64,000 bases of DNA. Origin: Athalassotoga saccharophila (GTDB lineage: Bacteria; Thermotogota; Thermotogae; Mesoaciditogales; Mesoaciditogaceae). A program made the position numbers and the translations under genes. Where the stretch lies: the NCBI RefSeq assembly GCF_009936215.1, contig NZ_AP019551.1, positions 651,501 through 715,500 on the forward strand. The letters are read 5' to 3'. The notes below the pieces were generated by a model, which worked only from the letters and a program-made list of their open reading frames with translations, was not told where the DNA came from and did not search any database. Below, piece by piece: positions 47,151 through 55,916 of this stretch (the first letter of the stretch is position 1; each line of letters begins with the position of its first letter).

Positions 47151-47795
47151 ATGTACGTTATAATAGTCGGATGTGGATATTTCGGGGCATCCTTGGCCCT
47201 AAAACTTGCAGATGAAGGAAATGATGTTGTAGTTATCGATAAAGATAAAACGTCATTTTCCAAACTTGGAATGGCTTTTAACGGACTTACGATCATAGGA
47301 GTTGGCATCGATGAGGATGTTCTCAAGAAGGCTGGAATCGAGAAGGCCGATGCCGTTATCGCGGCAACACGTGACGACAACACGAATATCATGATAGCCG
47401 AAATTGCCAAGAAGATTTACAAAGTGCCGAAAGTGATCGCGAGGGTCTATCTTCAATCGAAAGTTGGAATTTACAAAGATTTTGACATCGATTTTGTCTG
47501 TCCCACGACGATAGGCGTGGAAGAGATGTACAACATGATCTTCTCTGATGGTACAAAATTGCGTGCGAATGTCGGCGATGGCTTTTCGATTTTTGAAGTT
47601 GTTGTGCGTAAGGACAAGAATTTCAAAGTGGAAGAGATTGAGTCAAAATTCGATGTTAGAATTTGTGCTGTAAAAAGAGGTAATTTCGAGATCGCATCTG
47701 AAGATCTCAATTTACAAAAAGATGACGTAGTGGTGATTTTATCCGATCTGGAAGAAGCAAAAAAAGTTTCAAAATACTTCGGTGATGTCGAATGA
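47151..47795 (+). CDS. trkA: TrkA/KtrA-type potassium channel regulator, first subunit
   Basis: A 214-residue cytoplasmic gating subunit. The RCK/KTN nucleotide-binding domain starts VIIVGCGYFGASLALKL with VVVIDKD at the second strand. A C-terminal TrkA_C domain begins near residue 135. Relatives bind NAD(H), ATP or ADP to open the TrkH/KtrB pore. Two single-unit TrkA proteins are encoded in tandem here rather than one fused protein. It overlaps the second by 4 bases. Confidence 0.92.
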   Translation: MYVIIVGCGYFGASLALKLADEGNDVVVIDKDKTSFSKLGMAFNGLTIIGVGIDEDVLKKAGIEKADAVIAATRDDNTNIMIAEIAKKIYKVPKVIARVYLQSKVGIYKDFDIDFVCPTTIGVEEMYNMIFSDGTKLRANVGDGFSIFEVVVRKDKNFKVEEIESKFDVRICAVKRGNFEIASEDLNLQKDDVVVILSDLEEAKKVSKYFGDVE

Positions 47796-48478
47796 AAATA
47801 ATAATTGTCGGCGGCGGTAAAGTAGGGTACTATCTTCTCAAGACACTTTACGGTAAGAAACATAAGATTTCGATAATAGAAAGAGATCCCGTCAAATGTG
47901 CCCGAATTGCCGAAGAAATGGGCAATGTGAATGTCATAAACGGTGACGGTACTGAGGTAAAAGACCTTAGAGAAGCAGGCGCTGAAGACGCGGATGTGAT
48001 TGCGGCCGTCACCGGGAAGGATGAGGTAAATCTCATCTCTTGTCAGATCGCCAAGAAAAATTTCAACATTCCAAAAACGATAGCAAGAGTTAACAACCCA
48101 AAAAATGAAGTCGTGCTCAAATCTTTGGGCGTTGACAATGTCGTTTGCTCGACGGCCTTCATTGCAAATGTAATCGAGCAGGAGGTTGTGCTCGGGGCGA
48201 TAAGATCACTTTTGACATTTTACCATGGCGATCTCAACATTTTGGAAATAAAGGTACCTCATAACTCTCCATCCAATGGAAAAAGGATCATGGATATCAA
48301 ATTGCCGAGAGACAGCATAATCATAACTGTCATAAAAGCAGATAAACCAATAGTTCCGAGAGGTGATACGCAGATAGATGAAGATGATCTTGTCATAATA
48401 ATGTCGAGAAAGGACAAGATTGATGAGATAAAAGCCATTCTTGTCGGGACAGGTGATGAAAATGAGGCAAAGAATTGA
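47792..48478 (+). CDS. trkA: TrkA/KtrA-type potassium channel regulator, second subunit
   Basis: A 228-residue paralogue of the preceding protein: IIIVGGGKVGYYLLKTL nucleotide-binding loop, SIIERDPVKC, VNGD-like INGDGTEV, then a TrkA_C domain (about 145-220). The pair probably forms the hetero-octameric or paired ring under TrkH. Its 3' end overlaps a small membrane-peptide gene by 17 bases. Confidence 0.92.
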   Translation: MKIIIVGGGKVGYYLLKTLYGKKHKISIIERDPVKCARIAEEMGNVNVINGDGTEVKDLREAGAEDADVIAAVTGKDEVNLISCQIAKKNFNIPKTIARVNNPKNEVVLKSLGVDNVVCSTAFIANVIEQEVVLGAIRSLLTFYHGDLNILEIKVPHNSPSNGKRIMDIKLPRDSIIITVIKADKPIVPRGDTQIDEDDLVIIMSRKDKIDEIKAILVGTGDENEAKN

Positions 48479-48578
48479 AAAGATAAAAGATACCTCGATA
48501 GGGATTTTAATAGAGGTAGGATATTCTGTCCTCCTCATTGGAGTTGCTTTTTTGATAGGATATTTAATCGTCCGCTGA
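48462..48578 (+). CDS. 38-residue single-pass membrane peptide between trkA and trkH
   Basis: ATG at 48462 follows AGGTGATGAAA. The frame encodes MRQRIEKIKDTSIGILIEVG followed by YSVLLIGVAFLIGYLIVR and stops at TGA 48576-48578. It has a basic N-terminus then one hydrophobic segment. It fills exactly the space between trkA and trkH, starts inside trkA and ends 1 base before trkH. Small membrane subunits accompany other K+ pumps (KdpF), so an accessory role in the Trk complex is plausible. Confidence 0.65.
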   Translation: MRQRIEKIKDTSIGILIEVGYSVLLIGVAFLIGYLIVR

Positions 48579-48579
48579 T

Positions 48580-50079
48580 ATGAGCAAAAATATCGTCTAT
48601 TCTGATTTAAAAATAATAAATTATTACACCGCAAAAATAGTTGAGACGATGGGATGGGTAATGACCATTCCGCTTGTTACTGCTTTGATCTTTGAAGAAT
48701 GGAATACGGCAATAGATTTTGGAATAGGGATGGCCATCTCTTTTATTTTTGGATTCACGCTTGAGATTTTGTGTCGTGATCATGAAAAAGAGTTGGACTG
48801 GATTCACGGGATGTTCATAGCGGCATACGCGTGGATAATTCTTACGATCATCGATGCAGTTCCCGGATATCTTTCCGGACATTACCTTTCTTTTCTGGAT
48901 TCAGTCTTTGATGTCATGAGTGGATTCACTACAACGGGTCTTGTGCTTATTCAAAGAATGTACGATCTTTCGATAGGAATGAACATGTGGAGGGCACTTC
49001 TTACCTTTGTTGGCGGTCAGGGTATGATCGTTCTTTCTTTGAGTTTTCTCATAGGCATGCGCGGTGGCTATGCAATGTACATAGGGGAAGGAAAAAGCGA
49101 GAAACTCCTTCCGAGTTTTACAAAAACTGCGAGGGCAATATGGGATATAAGCCTTATATACCTTGCCATCGGAACTATCGCATTGTTTATAGCAGGTCTT
49201 TTTATAGGGCTAAAGCCTGTAAACGCACTTTTGAATGGTATATGGATCTTCATGTCGGCATGGAGCACGGGAGGCTTTGCCCCACATTCGCAAAATATTC
49301 TTTATTATCACAGCATGCTTTACATGCTTATAACGATGGTGATCTTCATAATAGGTTCTTTCAATTTCGCACTTCATTATGCCGTAATGAACAAAAACAG
49401 AAAAGAAATATATAAAAATATAGAAACACAGTCTTTTTTCATAACCGTTCTTATAACCTTTACCATAGTTGCTATTGGTCTTGTTAGAAATAACGTCTAT
49501 CCGAATGCGGTCATCCTTTTTACCAAGGGATTTTATCAGTTGATCTCCGCACACACGACAACCGGTTTTATGAACATATATCCATCACAGTTTGGATCAT
49601 GGGGAACACTTGCAATGGTCGGCATAACGATCGCAATGCTCATAGGTGGGAGCACAAGTTCGACTGCTGGGGGGATAAAGGGAATGAGAATCGGCATAAT
49701 CGCAAAATCTTTTGCCTTCGAGACAAAAAAACTTTTCATGTCATCGAAATCGGTCAAGGTGCAAAAATTCCATAATCAGGAAGATATCGATCTCGATAAC
49801 GAGATCGTCAAAAATGCCATGGTCATAACGATGATGTACATTCTTTCATTCATTGTAGGTCTTATAATAACGCTCATTTACAAATATCCGATAGAAAAGG
49901 CCGCATTTGAAGTTGCATCGGCTCTTGGAAATGTCGGACTCTCGACCGGTATTACCTCTCCTTCGATGCCGGACGTGCTGAAGGTACTTTTTATAATCTT
50001 GATGTGGGTTGGCAGGCTTGAATTCATGGCCGTTATAGCCTTTGTTGCCTATCCATTTTTGGGGGCAAAAAGAAGATGA
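48580..50079 (+). CDS. trkH: TrkH/KtrB potassium uptake pore
   Basis: A 499-residue membrane protein of the SKT superfamily with four pore-loop units. Selectivity-filter-like segments are visible as SGFTTTGL (near 112), SAWSTGGFAPHS (near 226), SAHTTTGFMNI (near 320) and GNVGLSTGIT (near 448). With the TrkA subunits it imports K+. It overlaps the following gene by 4 bases. Confidence 0.93.
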   Translation: MSKNIVYSDLKIINYYTAKIVETMGWVMTIPLVTALIFEEWNTAIDFGIGMAISFIFGFTLEILCRDHEKELDWIHGMFIAAYAWIILTIIDAVPGYLSGHYLSFLDSVFDVMSGFTTTGLVLIQRMYDLSIGMNMWRALLTFVGGQGMIVLSLSFLIGMRGGYAMYIGEGKSEKLLPSFTKTARAIWDISLIYLAIGTIALFIAGLFIGLKPVNALLNGIWIFMSAWSTGGFAPHSQNILYYHSMLYMLITMVIFIIGSFNFALHYAVMNKNRKEIYKNIETQSFFITVLITFTIVAIGLVRNNVYPNAVILFTKGFYQLISAHTTTGFMNIYPSQFGSWGTLAMVGITIAMLIGGSTSSTAGGIKGMRIGIIAKSFAFETKKLFMSSKSVKVQKFHNQEDIDLDNEIVKNAMVITMMYILSFIVGLIITLIYKYPIEKAAFEVASALGNVGLSTGITSPSMPDVLKVLFIILMWVGRLEFMAVIAFVAYPFLGAKRR

Positions 50080-50549
50080 AAGATCTCGCCTTTTTTGTAT
50101 TTATGATCTTTTTTGTGTCCGTGATTTTTGCCATGCCGACTATATCCGATATGATAAACAATCCGTCAACGTACGATGGAAAATTTTTGACAGTCCAGGG
50201 TCAGGCCGTCGGAAGTATAATGAGAAGAGGAGATTATGCCTGGGTAAACATGACAGACGGTTCTCAGACTCTCGGCTTTTGGATGCCTTATTCCCTTGCG
50301 ACGCAGATAAAGTACACGGCGAGTTATAATTTCAAAGGCGATCTTTTGACAGTTGAAGGGACCTTCGTTGCCATGTCTTTGAAACATGATGGAGATATGG
50401 AGTTTGACGTTTCAAAAATAGTTAAAATCGTTCCGGGCGGCAGAATTGCCCACAAAATCGATCTCGATAAAGTTATCTTTTTGATCTTTTTATCTTTGAT
50501 AGTCTCGCTTTTGTGGATTTTGAAAAAAAGGATATTCTCCAAGGTGTGA
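50076..50549 (+). CDS. Exported, membrane-anchored OB-fold-like protein
   Basis: The protein has 157 residues: signal peptide (about 1-19), an extracytoplasmic beta-rich domain (about 25-125) with the pattern of nucleic-acid-binding-type OB folds (GKFLTVQGQAVGSIMRRGDY, then LLTVEGTF), and a C-terminal helix (about 131-150) ending in basic residues. Similar small OB proteins occur in Thermotogota near transporters; their role is unknown to me. Overlap with trkH implies co-translation. Confidence 0.6.
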   Translation: MKDLAFFVFMIFFVSVIFAMPTISDMINNPSTYDGKFLTVQGQAVGSIMRRGDYAWVNMTDGSQTLGFWMPYSLATQIKYTASYNFKGDLLTVEGTFVAMSLKHDGDMEFDVSKIVKIVPGGRIAHKIDLDKVIFLIFLSLIVSLLWILKKRIFSKV

Positions 50550-50592
50550 AGAAAAAATTCGCAGTAGATTTTCAGAATTAACGCGTGTTTTT

Positions 50593-50625
50593 AAAAAAGT
50601 GCGAAGAAAATCTTCGCACTTTTTT
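50593..50625 (+). terminator. Terminator of the Trk operon
   Basis: A 15-bp perfect stem, AAAAAAGTGCGAAGA with TCTTCGCACTTTTTT, encloses an AAA loop and ends in a T-run. It lies 44 bases after the OB-like gene. Confidence 0.92.
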
Positions 50626-50680
50626 GCTTGGCGATGAGAGAGATCATTTTGAAATCGTTGAAAAGGCTCATCTTTTTATG

Positions 50681-50697
50681 TTGGCACGATTGTTGCT
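50681..50697 (+). promoter_or_regulatory. Sigma-54 promoter
   Basis: TTGGCACG (50681-50688), four bases, then TTGCT (50693-50697) match the -24/-12 consensus TTGGCACGnnnnTTGCW exactly. It lies between the Trk terminator and the SPW-like gene, with GGAGGTG and ATG at 50737 downstream. A sigma-54 activator with intact GAFTGA is encoded 2.4 kb downstream. I found no second match of this quality in the window by eye. Confidence 0.85.
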
Positions 50698-50736
50698 AAT
50701 CAAAATTGGAAAGAAAATTCGATGGAGGTGATTTGT

Positions 50737-51060
50737 ATGACATGGAGAGGCTGGATAACTTTGATAATAGGAGGAATATGGCTTATAATAGCGTCATTTA
50801 TTCCTCTCGGTGGAATGGGAAATCTCGTCAACGATCTGCTCGTTGGAATAATAGTGGCGATATTTGGATTTTTGATGATTCCAGAGCATGCGGCATGGCA
50901 GGGATGGATCATAGGTTTGATAGGCGGTGTATGGATGATTATAGCGGCCTTCATCCCCGGGATTACCCACTCCTACGTTGCCAATCTTGTCAATAATTTA
51001 ATAGTTGGTATCATAGTGCTTATCGTCTCTTTGTTCGAAAGGCCAAAGAAAACGGCATGA
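50737..51060 (+). CDS. SPW-repeat-like four-helix membrane protein
   Basis: A 107-residue hydrophobic protein made of two similar halves: WRGWITLIIGGIWLIIASFIP and WQGWIIGLIGGVWMIIAAFIP, each followed by a second helix containing NNLIVGIIV or NDLLVGIIV. This internal duplication resembles the SPW repeat family of small membrane proteins with unknown function. ATG at 50737 follows GGAGGTG. It is a single gene between a sigma-54 promoter and a terminator, so it is the direct target of that promoter. Confidence 0.75.
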   Translation: MTWRGWITLIIGGIWLIIASFIPLGGMGNLVNDLLVGIIVAIFGFLMIPEHAAWQGWIIGLIGGVWMIIAAFIPGITHSYVANLVNNLIVGIIVLIVSLFERPKKTA

Positions 51061-51079
51061 ATTCGATCTGAGTTTTGAA

Positions 51080-51103
51080 GAAGACTGGCATATGCCAGTC
51101 TTC
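51080..51103 (+). terminator. Perfect 24-bp palindrome terminator
   Basis: GAAGACTGGCATATGCCAGTCTTC is followed by TTTTAT, 20 bases after the SPW-like gene stop and 35 bases before the kinase gene. Confidence 0.8.
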
Positions 51104-51137
51104 TTTTATGTTAGGATCGATATGAGGGGATGAGAAT

Positions 51138-53087
51138 GTGCCTGTCGAATTTTACTTCAATTTTGCAAGTTTCATCGCCAATTTGATCTTGTTCTTTGTG
51201 GCTTTGAGGTATTACTTTTACGCCAAGAAAACTCTCAATCCTTACCTTATTTTAATGGTTACAACATCTTTTCTGTGGAATGTGGCGCTTTTTTTCGATA
51301 TGATCGATCTAACTACTTCAACGGCACTTCTGTCCGTTTTCTTTATTCTTTTTGGGATCATTCCAGTTCTTATGATATCTTACGCATTTAGATTTAAAGT
51401 ACTTTATTTTTTTGAATTCGGAATACTTTTGGTTGGTTCAATTTTAACCTACTTTTTTCTATTTTCGAAGACAGATCTCGTCTCTTTAGGAATACTCTCA
51501 ACGTTAAACGTTGTCTTTTCGATATTTTTCATGACCAAAAAGTATACAGACATAATTTCTTTTTTTGCAAGATCTAAGGTACAAACTTACATCGTTTTTT
51601 ACGGTCTTTTCGAAGTGCTTGAAGTTATAATTTTTTGGCTATGGATTTATCATAACGTTATGTGGCCATACATTTCGGTGATGAATTCCATTCTAATTCC
51701 GATCTATCTTTACACGATAGTTGATCTTGTCTACGAGATAAGAATGGTCCAGATTTCGAAGGCTTTTTTGAAGAATATTCTTTACGGATCGATGATCTCT
51801 CTTTTGATATCTTTTATTTTGATAATAAGTTATTACACCAATTTTTATTTCTCAAAAAGTTCGAGTTTGATCCAATTCTTTTCGATATCCTTTATCGTGA
51901 TATTTTTGTCCTTTTTGGTCTTCGGAGATTACCTTCAAAAGATAGACGAGTTCTTTGAGAGAATTTTACGCACAGGACGAGGATATAAAAGAGAGAAGAC
52001 CATAAATTTTGTCAGAAAAAGTCTCGAAATAGATTCTCTCGAAGATCTTGAACCTCTTATAGTCGATTACGCGTCGAGTGTTTTGAACACAGAAGACATA
52101 GAGTTATTCTTCAAAGACGATGATGGCAATTACAGATCCTTAAAAAGGACTCTAAGTCAAAAAGAAATTCCGTGTGGCGATATATTGAAGGTCGTGGACC
52201 TTTACAGCCTTCCATCTGCGGGGGTATTTTCTGAAAAAGAGTTGCTTGTATGGATGAAGAATGCCGGTAAGGTTGAGGGGTTCATGGTCTTGGGTCATAA
52301 AAAAAGCGGAAGGTACTCTTCAGAAGATCTTGAGTGGATCGATACGCTGTCAAATCACCTAACCTTCTTTCTATCGAGATACAGAAGCATTCAAAGGGTT
52401 ATGAAGATCGAAAAGCAGATGATCTTTCAAGAAAGAATGGCAGCCCTTGGTAAACTCTCTTCTGGCGTTACTCATGAAATAAGGAATCCTCTTAACATAA
52501 TTTCCACATCTATCCAGATGTTAAAAAAAGGCACAGATCCACATCAAAATGAGAAATTGTGGAAATACATAGATGAGGAACTTTCAAGAATCAATTCGAT
52601 TCTCGAAAATTTCCTCTATTTTGCCCGTCAAAAACCCCCCGTCGTGGAAGAAGGCGATCCCGTCGAGATAGTCAAAAAGATCGCCTTACTTTTAAGTGAA
52701 AGCGCTTCGAAAAGATCTATCGAGATAAGAACCTCTTTTCCTTCTCCCTTCCTCGCGAAATTTGACAAGTCAATGCTTATGGAGATACTCCTTAACATAG
52801 GTACAAACGCGCTCGATGCCGTTGATGAGGGAAAGTGGATATCTTTTGAAGTTGAAAAGTTTGAAAATCATTTTAGAATTTCTGTTTCTAACAATGGCAA
52901 AGTTATTCCACAGTCCGATCTTCAGCGTATCTTTGAACCATTTTACACCACAAAGGAAAATGGAACGGGTCTTGGACTTTCAATAGTTTACAACTATGTA
53001 AATGCCATGGGTGGCAAAATCGACGTTAAGAGCGATGAAGACGAAACGAGATTTTCTATAACTCTTCCGGTGGAGGTGAAGGCATGA
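51138..53087 (+). CDS. Membrane-bound sensor histidine kinase
   Basis: The protein has 649 residues. Residues about 1-260 hold seven or eight membrane helices, which probably form the sensor. Residues 285-420 look like a GAF-type domain. HisKA follows with the phosphorylated His in SSGVTHEIRNPLNIIS (near 443). HATPase motifs include NIGTNALDAV, a GNGKV-like turn, EPFYTTKENGTGLGLSIV and a final GG segment. The layout recalls the PrsK-type kinases of sigma-54 systems. GTG start. It overlaps the response regulator by 4 bases and should phosphorylate it. Confidence 0.92.
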   Translation: MPVEFYFNFASFIANLILFFVALRYYFYAKKTLNPYLILMVTTSFLWNVALFFDMIDLTTSTALLSVFFILFGIIPVLMISYAFRFKVLYFFEFGILLVGSILTYFFLFSKTDLVSLGILSTLNVVFSIFFMTKKYTDIISFFARSKVQTYIVFYGLFEVLEVIIFWLWIYHNVMWPYISVMNSILIPIYLYTIVDLVYEIRMVQISKAFLKNILYGSMISLLISFILIISYYTNFYFSKSSSLIQFFSISFIVIFLSFLVFGDYLQKIDEFFERILRTGRGYKREKTINFVRKSLEIDSLEDLEPLIVDYASSVLNTEDIELFFKDDDGNYRSLKRTLSQKEIPCGDILKVVDLYSLPSAGVFSEKELLVWMKNAGKVEGFMVLGHKKSGRYSSEDLEWIDTLSNHLTFFLSRYRSIQRVMKIEKQMIFQERMAALGKLSSGVTHEIRNPLNIISTSIQMLKKGTDPHQNEKLWKYIDEELSRINSILENFLYFARQKPPVVEEGDPVEIVKKIALLLSESASKRSIEIRTSFPSPFLAKFDKSMLMEILLNIGTNALDAVDEGKWISFEVEKFENHFRISVSNNGKVIPQSDLQRIFEPFYTTKENGTGLGLSIVYNYVNAMGGKIDVKSDEDETRFSITLPVEVKA

Positions 53088-54418
53088 ACACAGTGCTTTT
53101 CGTCGACGATGAAGGTTACATGTTAGAACTCATGAAGATGAACTTTTCAAAGAAATACAATGTTTTGACGGCACAAAGTGGTCTTGAGGCCCTCGATGTA
53201 ATTCGCAAAAATCGTGTAGATCTTGTTGTGACGGATATAAAGATGCCAAAAATGGATGGAATGGAACTTTTAAAAATTGTAAGAGATCAGTTCGATCTGC
53301 CCGTCATAATAATCACGGCCTTCGGAACGATAGAAAATGCCGTTGAGGCCATCAAAAAGGGAGCCTACGATTACATAACAAAGCCCATAAACTTGGAAGA
53401 TCTTGAGACAAAGATAGACAGAAGTATAGAATACGTCAACATAAAAAGAGAAAATTCGATATTGAGAGAGAGAATAAAGAGATCTTCGAATATCATCACA
53501 AAAAGCGAAAAAATTCTCAAAATCCTCGATAAAATTCCACAGTACGCGAATCTCGATCTTCCAATTCTCATTCTCGGAGAGAGCGGGACTGGGAAGGAAC
53601 TTATTGCGCGCGCAATTCATGATCAAAGTTCAAGGTGTACCGGCCCCTTCATAGCGGTTAACATGTCGGCAGTTCCGGCAGAACTTTTCGAAAGCGAATT
53701 TTTCGGATACGAACAGGGAGCCTTTACGGGAGCAAATTCAAGAAAGATCGGAAAATTTGAGGCGGCCAACGGTGGAACACTTTTTCTCGATGAAATAGGG
53801 GATATGCCACTCGAAGATCAGGCAAAGTTGCTCAGGGTACTTCAGGACTTCAAAATAACAAGGCTTGGAAGCGTTGAGGAAAGGAAGGTTGATTTTAGGC
53901 TTATAAGTGCCACGAATAAACCACTCGAGAAGATGATAGAAGAAAAAAAGTTCAGAGAAGATCTTTATTACAGGATAAATGTCATAAGAATAGAGATTCC
54001 ACCGTTGAGAGAAAGACCAGAAGACATCGAACTTCTTTCAAATTATTACGTGAACAAATACGCAGAACAGATGAAAAAAAGTGTCGGGATTTCGCCAAAA
54101 GCGATGGAGATGCTGAAGTCTTACAAATGGCCCGGAAATGTTCGGGAATTACAAAATGTGATCCTGAGGGCTGTCTTGAATGCAGAAGGCGAGATAACGG
54201 CAAAAGATCTGCCATTAGAAGTCTCTGGAGACGAGATCACCGATTACAAGACCTTTCTACTTAGAAAACGCATCGAGAGGGATAAACTTTACCGCCAACT
54301 CGAGAATCAATTCGTTTCTTCACTGCTTTTTAAGGCTGGAGGAAATGTTTCAAAGGCTGCGGAAATGGCTAAGATGGACAGGCGCCTTCTTCAAAATATG
54401 ATAAAACATCTCAGTTGA
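53084..54418 (+). CDS. NtrC-family sigma-54 activator (response regulator)
   Basis: The protein has 444 residues. The receiver domain (1-120) has phospho-acceptor Asp in [12 protein letters not shown]. The AAA+ domain (about 140-370) has Walker A GESGTGKE, the sigma-54 contact loop GAFTGA (in [13 protein letters not shown]) and DEIGDMP. The short Fis-type helix-turn-helix ([25 protein letters not shown]) sits at the end. It is paired with the kinase and probably activates the promoter at 50681. Confidence 0.94.
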   Translation: MNTVLFVDDEGYMLELMKMNFSKKYNVLTAQSGLEALDVIRKNRVDLVVTDIKMPKMDGMELLKIVRDQFDLPVIIITAFGTIENAVEAIKKGAYDYITKPINLEDLETKIDRSIEYVNIKRENSILRERIKRSSNIITKSEKILKILDKIPQYANLDLPILILGESGTGKELIARAIHDQSSRCTGPFIAVNMSAVPAELFESEFFGYEQGAFTGANSRKIGKFEAANGGTLFLDEIGDMPLEDQAKLLRVLQDFKITRLGSVEERKVDFRLISATNKPLEKMIEEKKFREDLYYRINVIRIEIPPLRERPEDIELLSNYYVNKYAEQMKKSVGISPKAMEMLKSYKWPGNVRELQNVILRAVLNAEGEITAKDLPLEVSGDEITDYKTFLLRKRIERDKLYRQLENQFVSSLLFKAGGNVSKAAEMAKMDRRLLQNMIKHLS

Positions 54419-54443
54419 ATTTTTATCCTTATTATGATAGAAT
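54415..54443 (+). promoter_or_regulatory. Promoter of tRNA-Leu
   Basis: TTGAAT (54415-54420) and TAGAAT (54438-54443) are 17 bases apart, 10 bases before the tRNA. The -35 box overlaps the stop codon of the response regulator. Confidence 0.75.
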
Positions 54444-54453
54444 AAAATAGCAT

Positions 54454-54543
54454 GCCGAGATGGCGGAACTGGCAGACGCGCTGGACTCAAAATCCAGTGA
54501 ACCGGAAAGGTTCGTGTGGGTTCAATTCCCACTCTCGGCACCA
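54454..54543 (+). tRNA. tRNA-Leu (anticodon CAA), CCA encoded
   Basis: The acceptor stem GCCGAGA pairs with TCTCGGC, followed by A and an encoded CCA (54541-54543). The anticodon stem GGA-CTCAAAA-TCC gives CAA, which reads UUG. The long class II variable arm (around ACCGGAAAGGT) and the T-arm GTGGGTTCAATTCCCAC are clear. Confidence 0.97.
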
Positions 54544-54545
54544 TT

Positions 54546-54563
54546 AGCGGTCTTAAGACCGCT
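54546..54563 (+). terminator. Terminator after tRNA-Leu
   Basis: The perfect palindrome AGCGGTCTTAAGACCGCT is followed by TTTTAAATTT, 2 bases after the tRNA CCA. Confidence 0.85.
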
Positions 54564-54629
54564 TTTAAATTTATGGTTCAAAGTGGTAAAATGATCATCG
54601 AGGAATCCAAAAATGAGGGGGTCGCATCA

Positions 54630-55916
54630 ATGCTTATTACAAACGTTAAGATCGTTACCAACGATCTTGAAACCGGAATGATAGAAGACGGTGCGTTAGA
54701 GATAAATGGAGACGAAATAGTAGATATAGGCAAAAAAGAAGATTTGGAGAAAAAATATCTCCAAGTTGAAAAGGAAATCATAGATGGCGCAGGAAGAGTT
54801 GTTTTGCCTGGCTTTATAGACGCTTACGTGAATTTCGAATCCTTGATCTTTCCCGATTTTGGGGTAGAAGAAAGGACTGGGATTTCTCACGAAGACTTGA
54901 AGAAAAAGATATACGATATTTTTCAGAATATCTTCAACGATGAGGTTTTCTTCACAGTTACAGAAAAGGTTGCGTGGGAGGGATTAAGACACGGTATAAC
55001 TTGTGTTGCCGGATCGATAGAGAGATATTTGCACAAAATAGAGGTTGAAAAAACTCTTGAGGCCGTATCGAATATCTGGCCTTTTAAATTCGCAGTCGGC
55101 GAAAGTGTCCAGACTCCGGAAGACCTTCAAAGGCTTTTGAAATCCGGGGAAAAGCCAAAGTACATTCCGCTCAATTCGATAACGAATTTCGATGATTATT
55201 CGATGAGTTTGCTCAGAGATTTCGCAAGGTCAATAGACGCATTTGTCGTCATACTCTTATCTGACGAAAAGAGAGAAGAACAGGAGGCCTTTGCCAAATA
55301 CGGCATGTCTAATCTCGAAAGGTTAAGACATCTTAATCTGCTCGATGATAAAATGCTTATAGTCAACGCAAGACATTTTACGGAAACGGATCTCGATGTT
55401 ATGGCCGCATCTGGCACGATGGCTATCTATTGCACAAGGCAGATGATGACACATGGAAGCCAATTTCCGAATATAGATGGAATGATGGGAAGAAGCATAA
55501 ATGTATCCTTGGGTACAGGCACTATACCAGACCTTTCTATTCTCATGGAGGCTCAAGTTACATTTTTACTTAGAAAAATGTTAAAAGAAGGCGAGGACTT
55601 CGATTCGATATATCAAACGAAAAAGATGTTACTCGAAAACAGTTATCGGCTCGGTACAAAACTCTTTGATAAACCGATGGGCAAATTGATACCCGGCTAC
55701 GCGGCAGATATGGCTATATACGATTGTGATTGTTCTCTTGGAAATGGGAAAAGACCTGTTTTGAGGAAGTTGATCTTCGATTTTCTAAGAGACGCGAAAG
55801 TTTACATGACGATTGTGAATGGTAAGATCGCATACGATTCCGGAAGAACATACGAAAGCGATCTTGAGGATAGACTTGAAGAGATAAGAAGGAAAGTGAT
55901 ATCCAATCTAAGATGA
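54630..55916 (+). CDS. SsnA-like amidohydrolase-fold protein with all metal ligands lost
   Basis: A 428-residue protein that aligns with SsnA/chlorohydrolase-type enzymes end to end: MLITNVKIVTNDLETGMIED start, VVLPGFIDA, and GKLIPGYAADMAIYD and VNGKIAYDSG at the end. Active members hold metal through HxH, two later histidines and an Asp. Here HxH is Tyr66-Val-Asn68, the two histidine segments read VVILLSDE and IVNARHF, and the Asp of GTDG is Gly297 (LGTGT). It is unlikely to hydrolyse anything. ATG at 54630 follows GAGGGGG. A 4-base overlap ties it to fliF. Confidence 0.78.
   Translation: MLITNVKIVTNDLETGMIEDGALEINGDEIVDIGKKEDLEKKYLQVEKEIIDGAGRVVLPGFIDAYVNFESLIFPDFGVEERTGISHEDLKKKIYDIFQNIFNDEVFFTVTEKVAWEGLRHGITCVAGSIERYLHKIEVEKTLEAVSNIWPFKFAVGESVQTPEDLQRLLKSGEKPKYIPLNSITNFDDYSMSLLRDFARSIDAFVVILLSDEKREEQEAFAKYGMSNLERLRHLNLLDDKMLIVNARHFTETDLDVMAASGTMAIYCTRQMMTHGSQFPNIDGMMGRSINVSLGTGTIPDLSILMEAQVTFLLRKMLKEGEDFDSIYQTKKMLLENSYRLGTKLFDKPMGKLIPGYAADMAIYDCDCSLGNGKRPVLRKLIFDFLRDAKVYMTIVNGKIAYDSGRTYESDLEDRLEEIRRKVISNLR

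Noticed and set aside
54454-54543. tRNA-Leu as an attachment site for an integrated element
   Set aside because: No integrase gene and no repeated tRNA 3' end is visible; the neighbours are ordinary operons.
55405-55425. TGGCACGATGGCT as a second sigma-54 promoter
   Set aside because: It lies inside a coding frame and lacks the TTGC element at the required distance.
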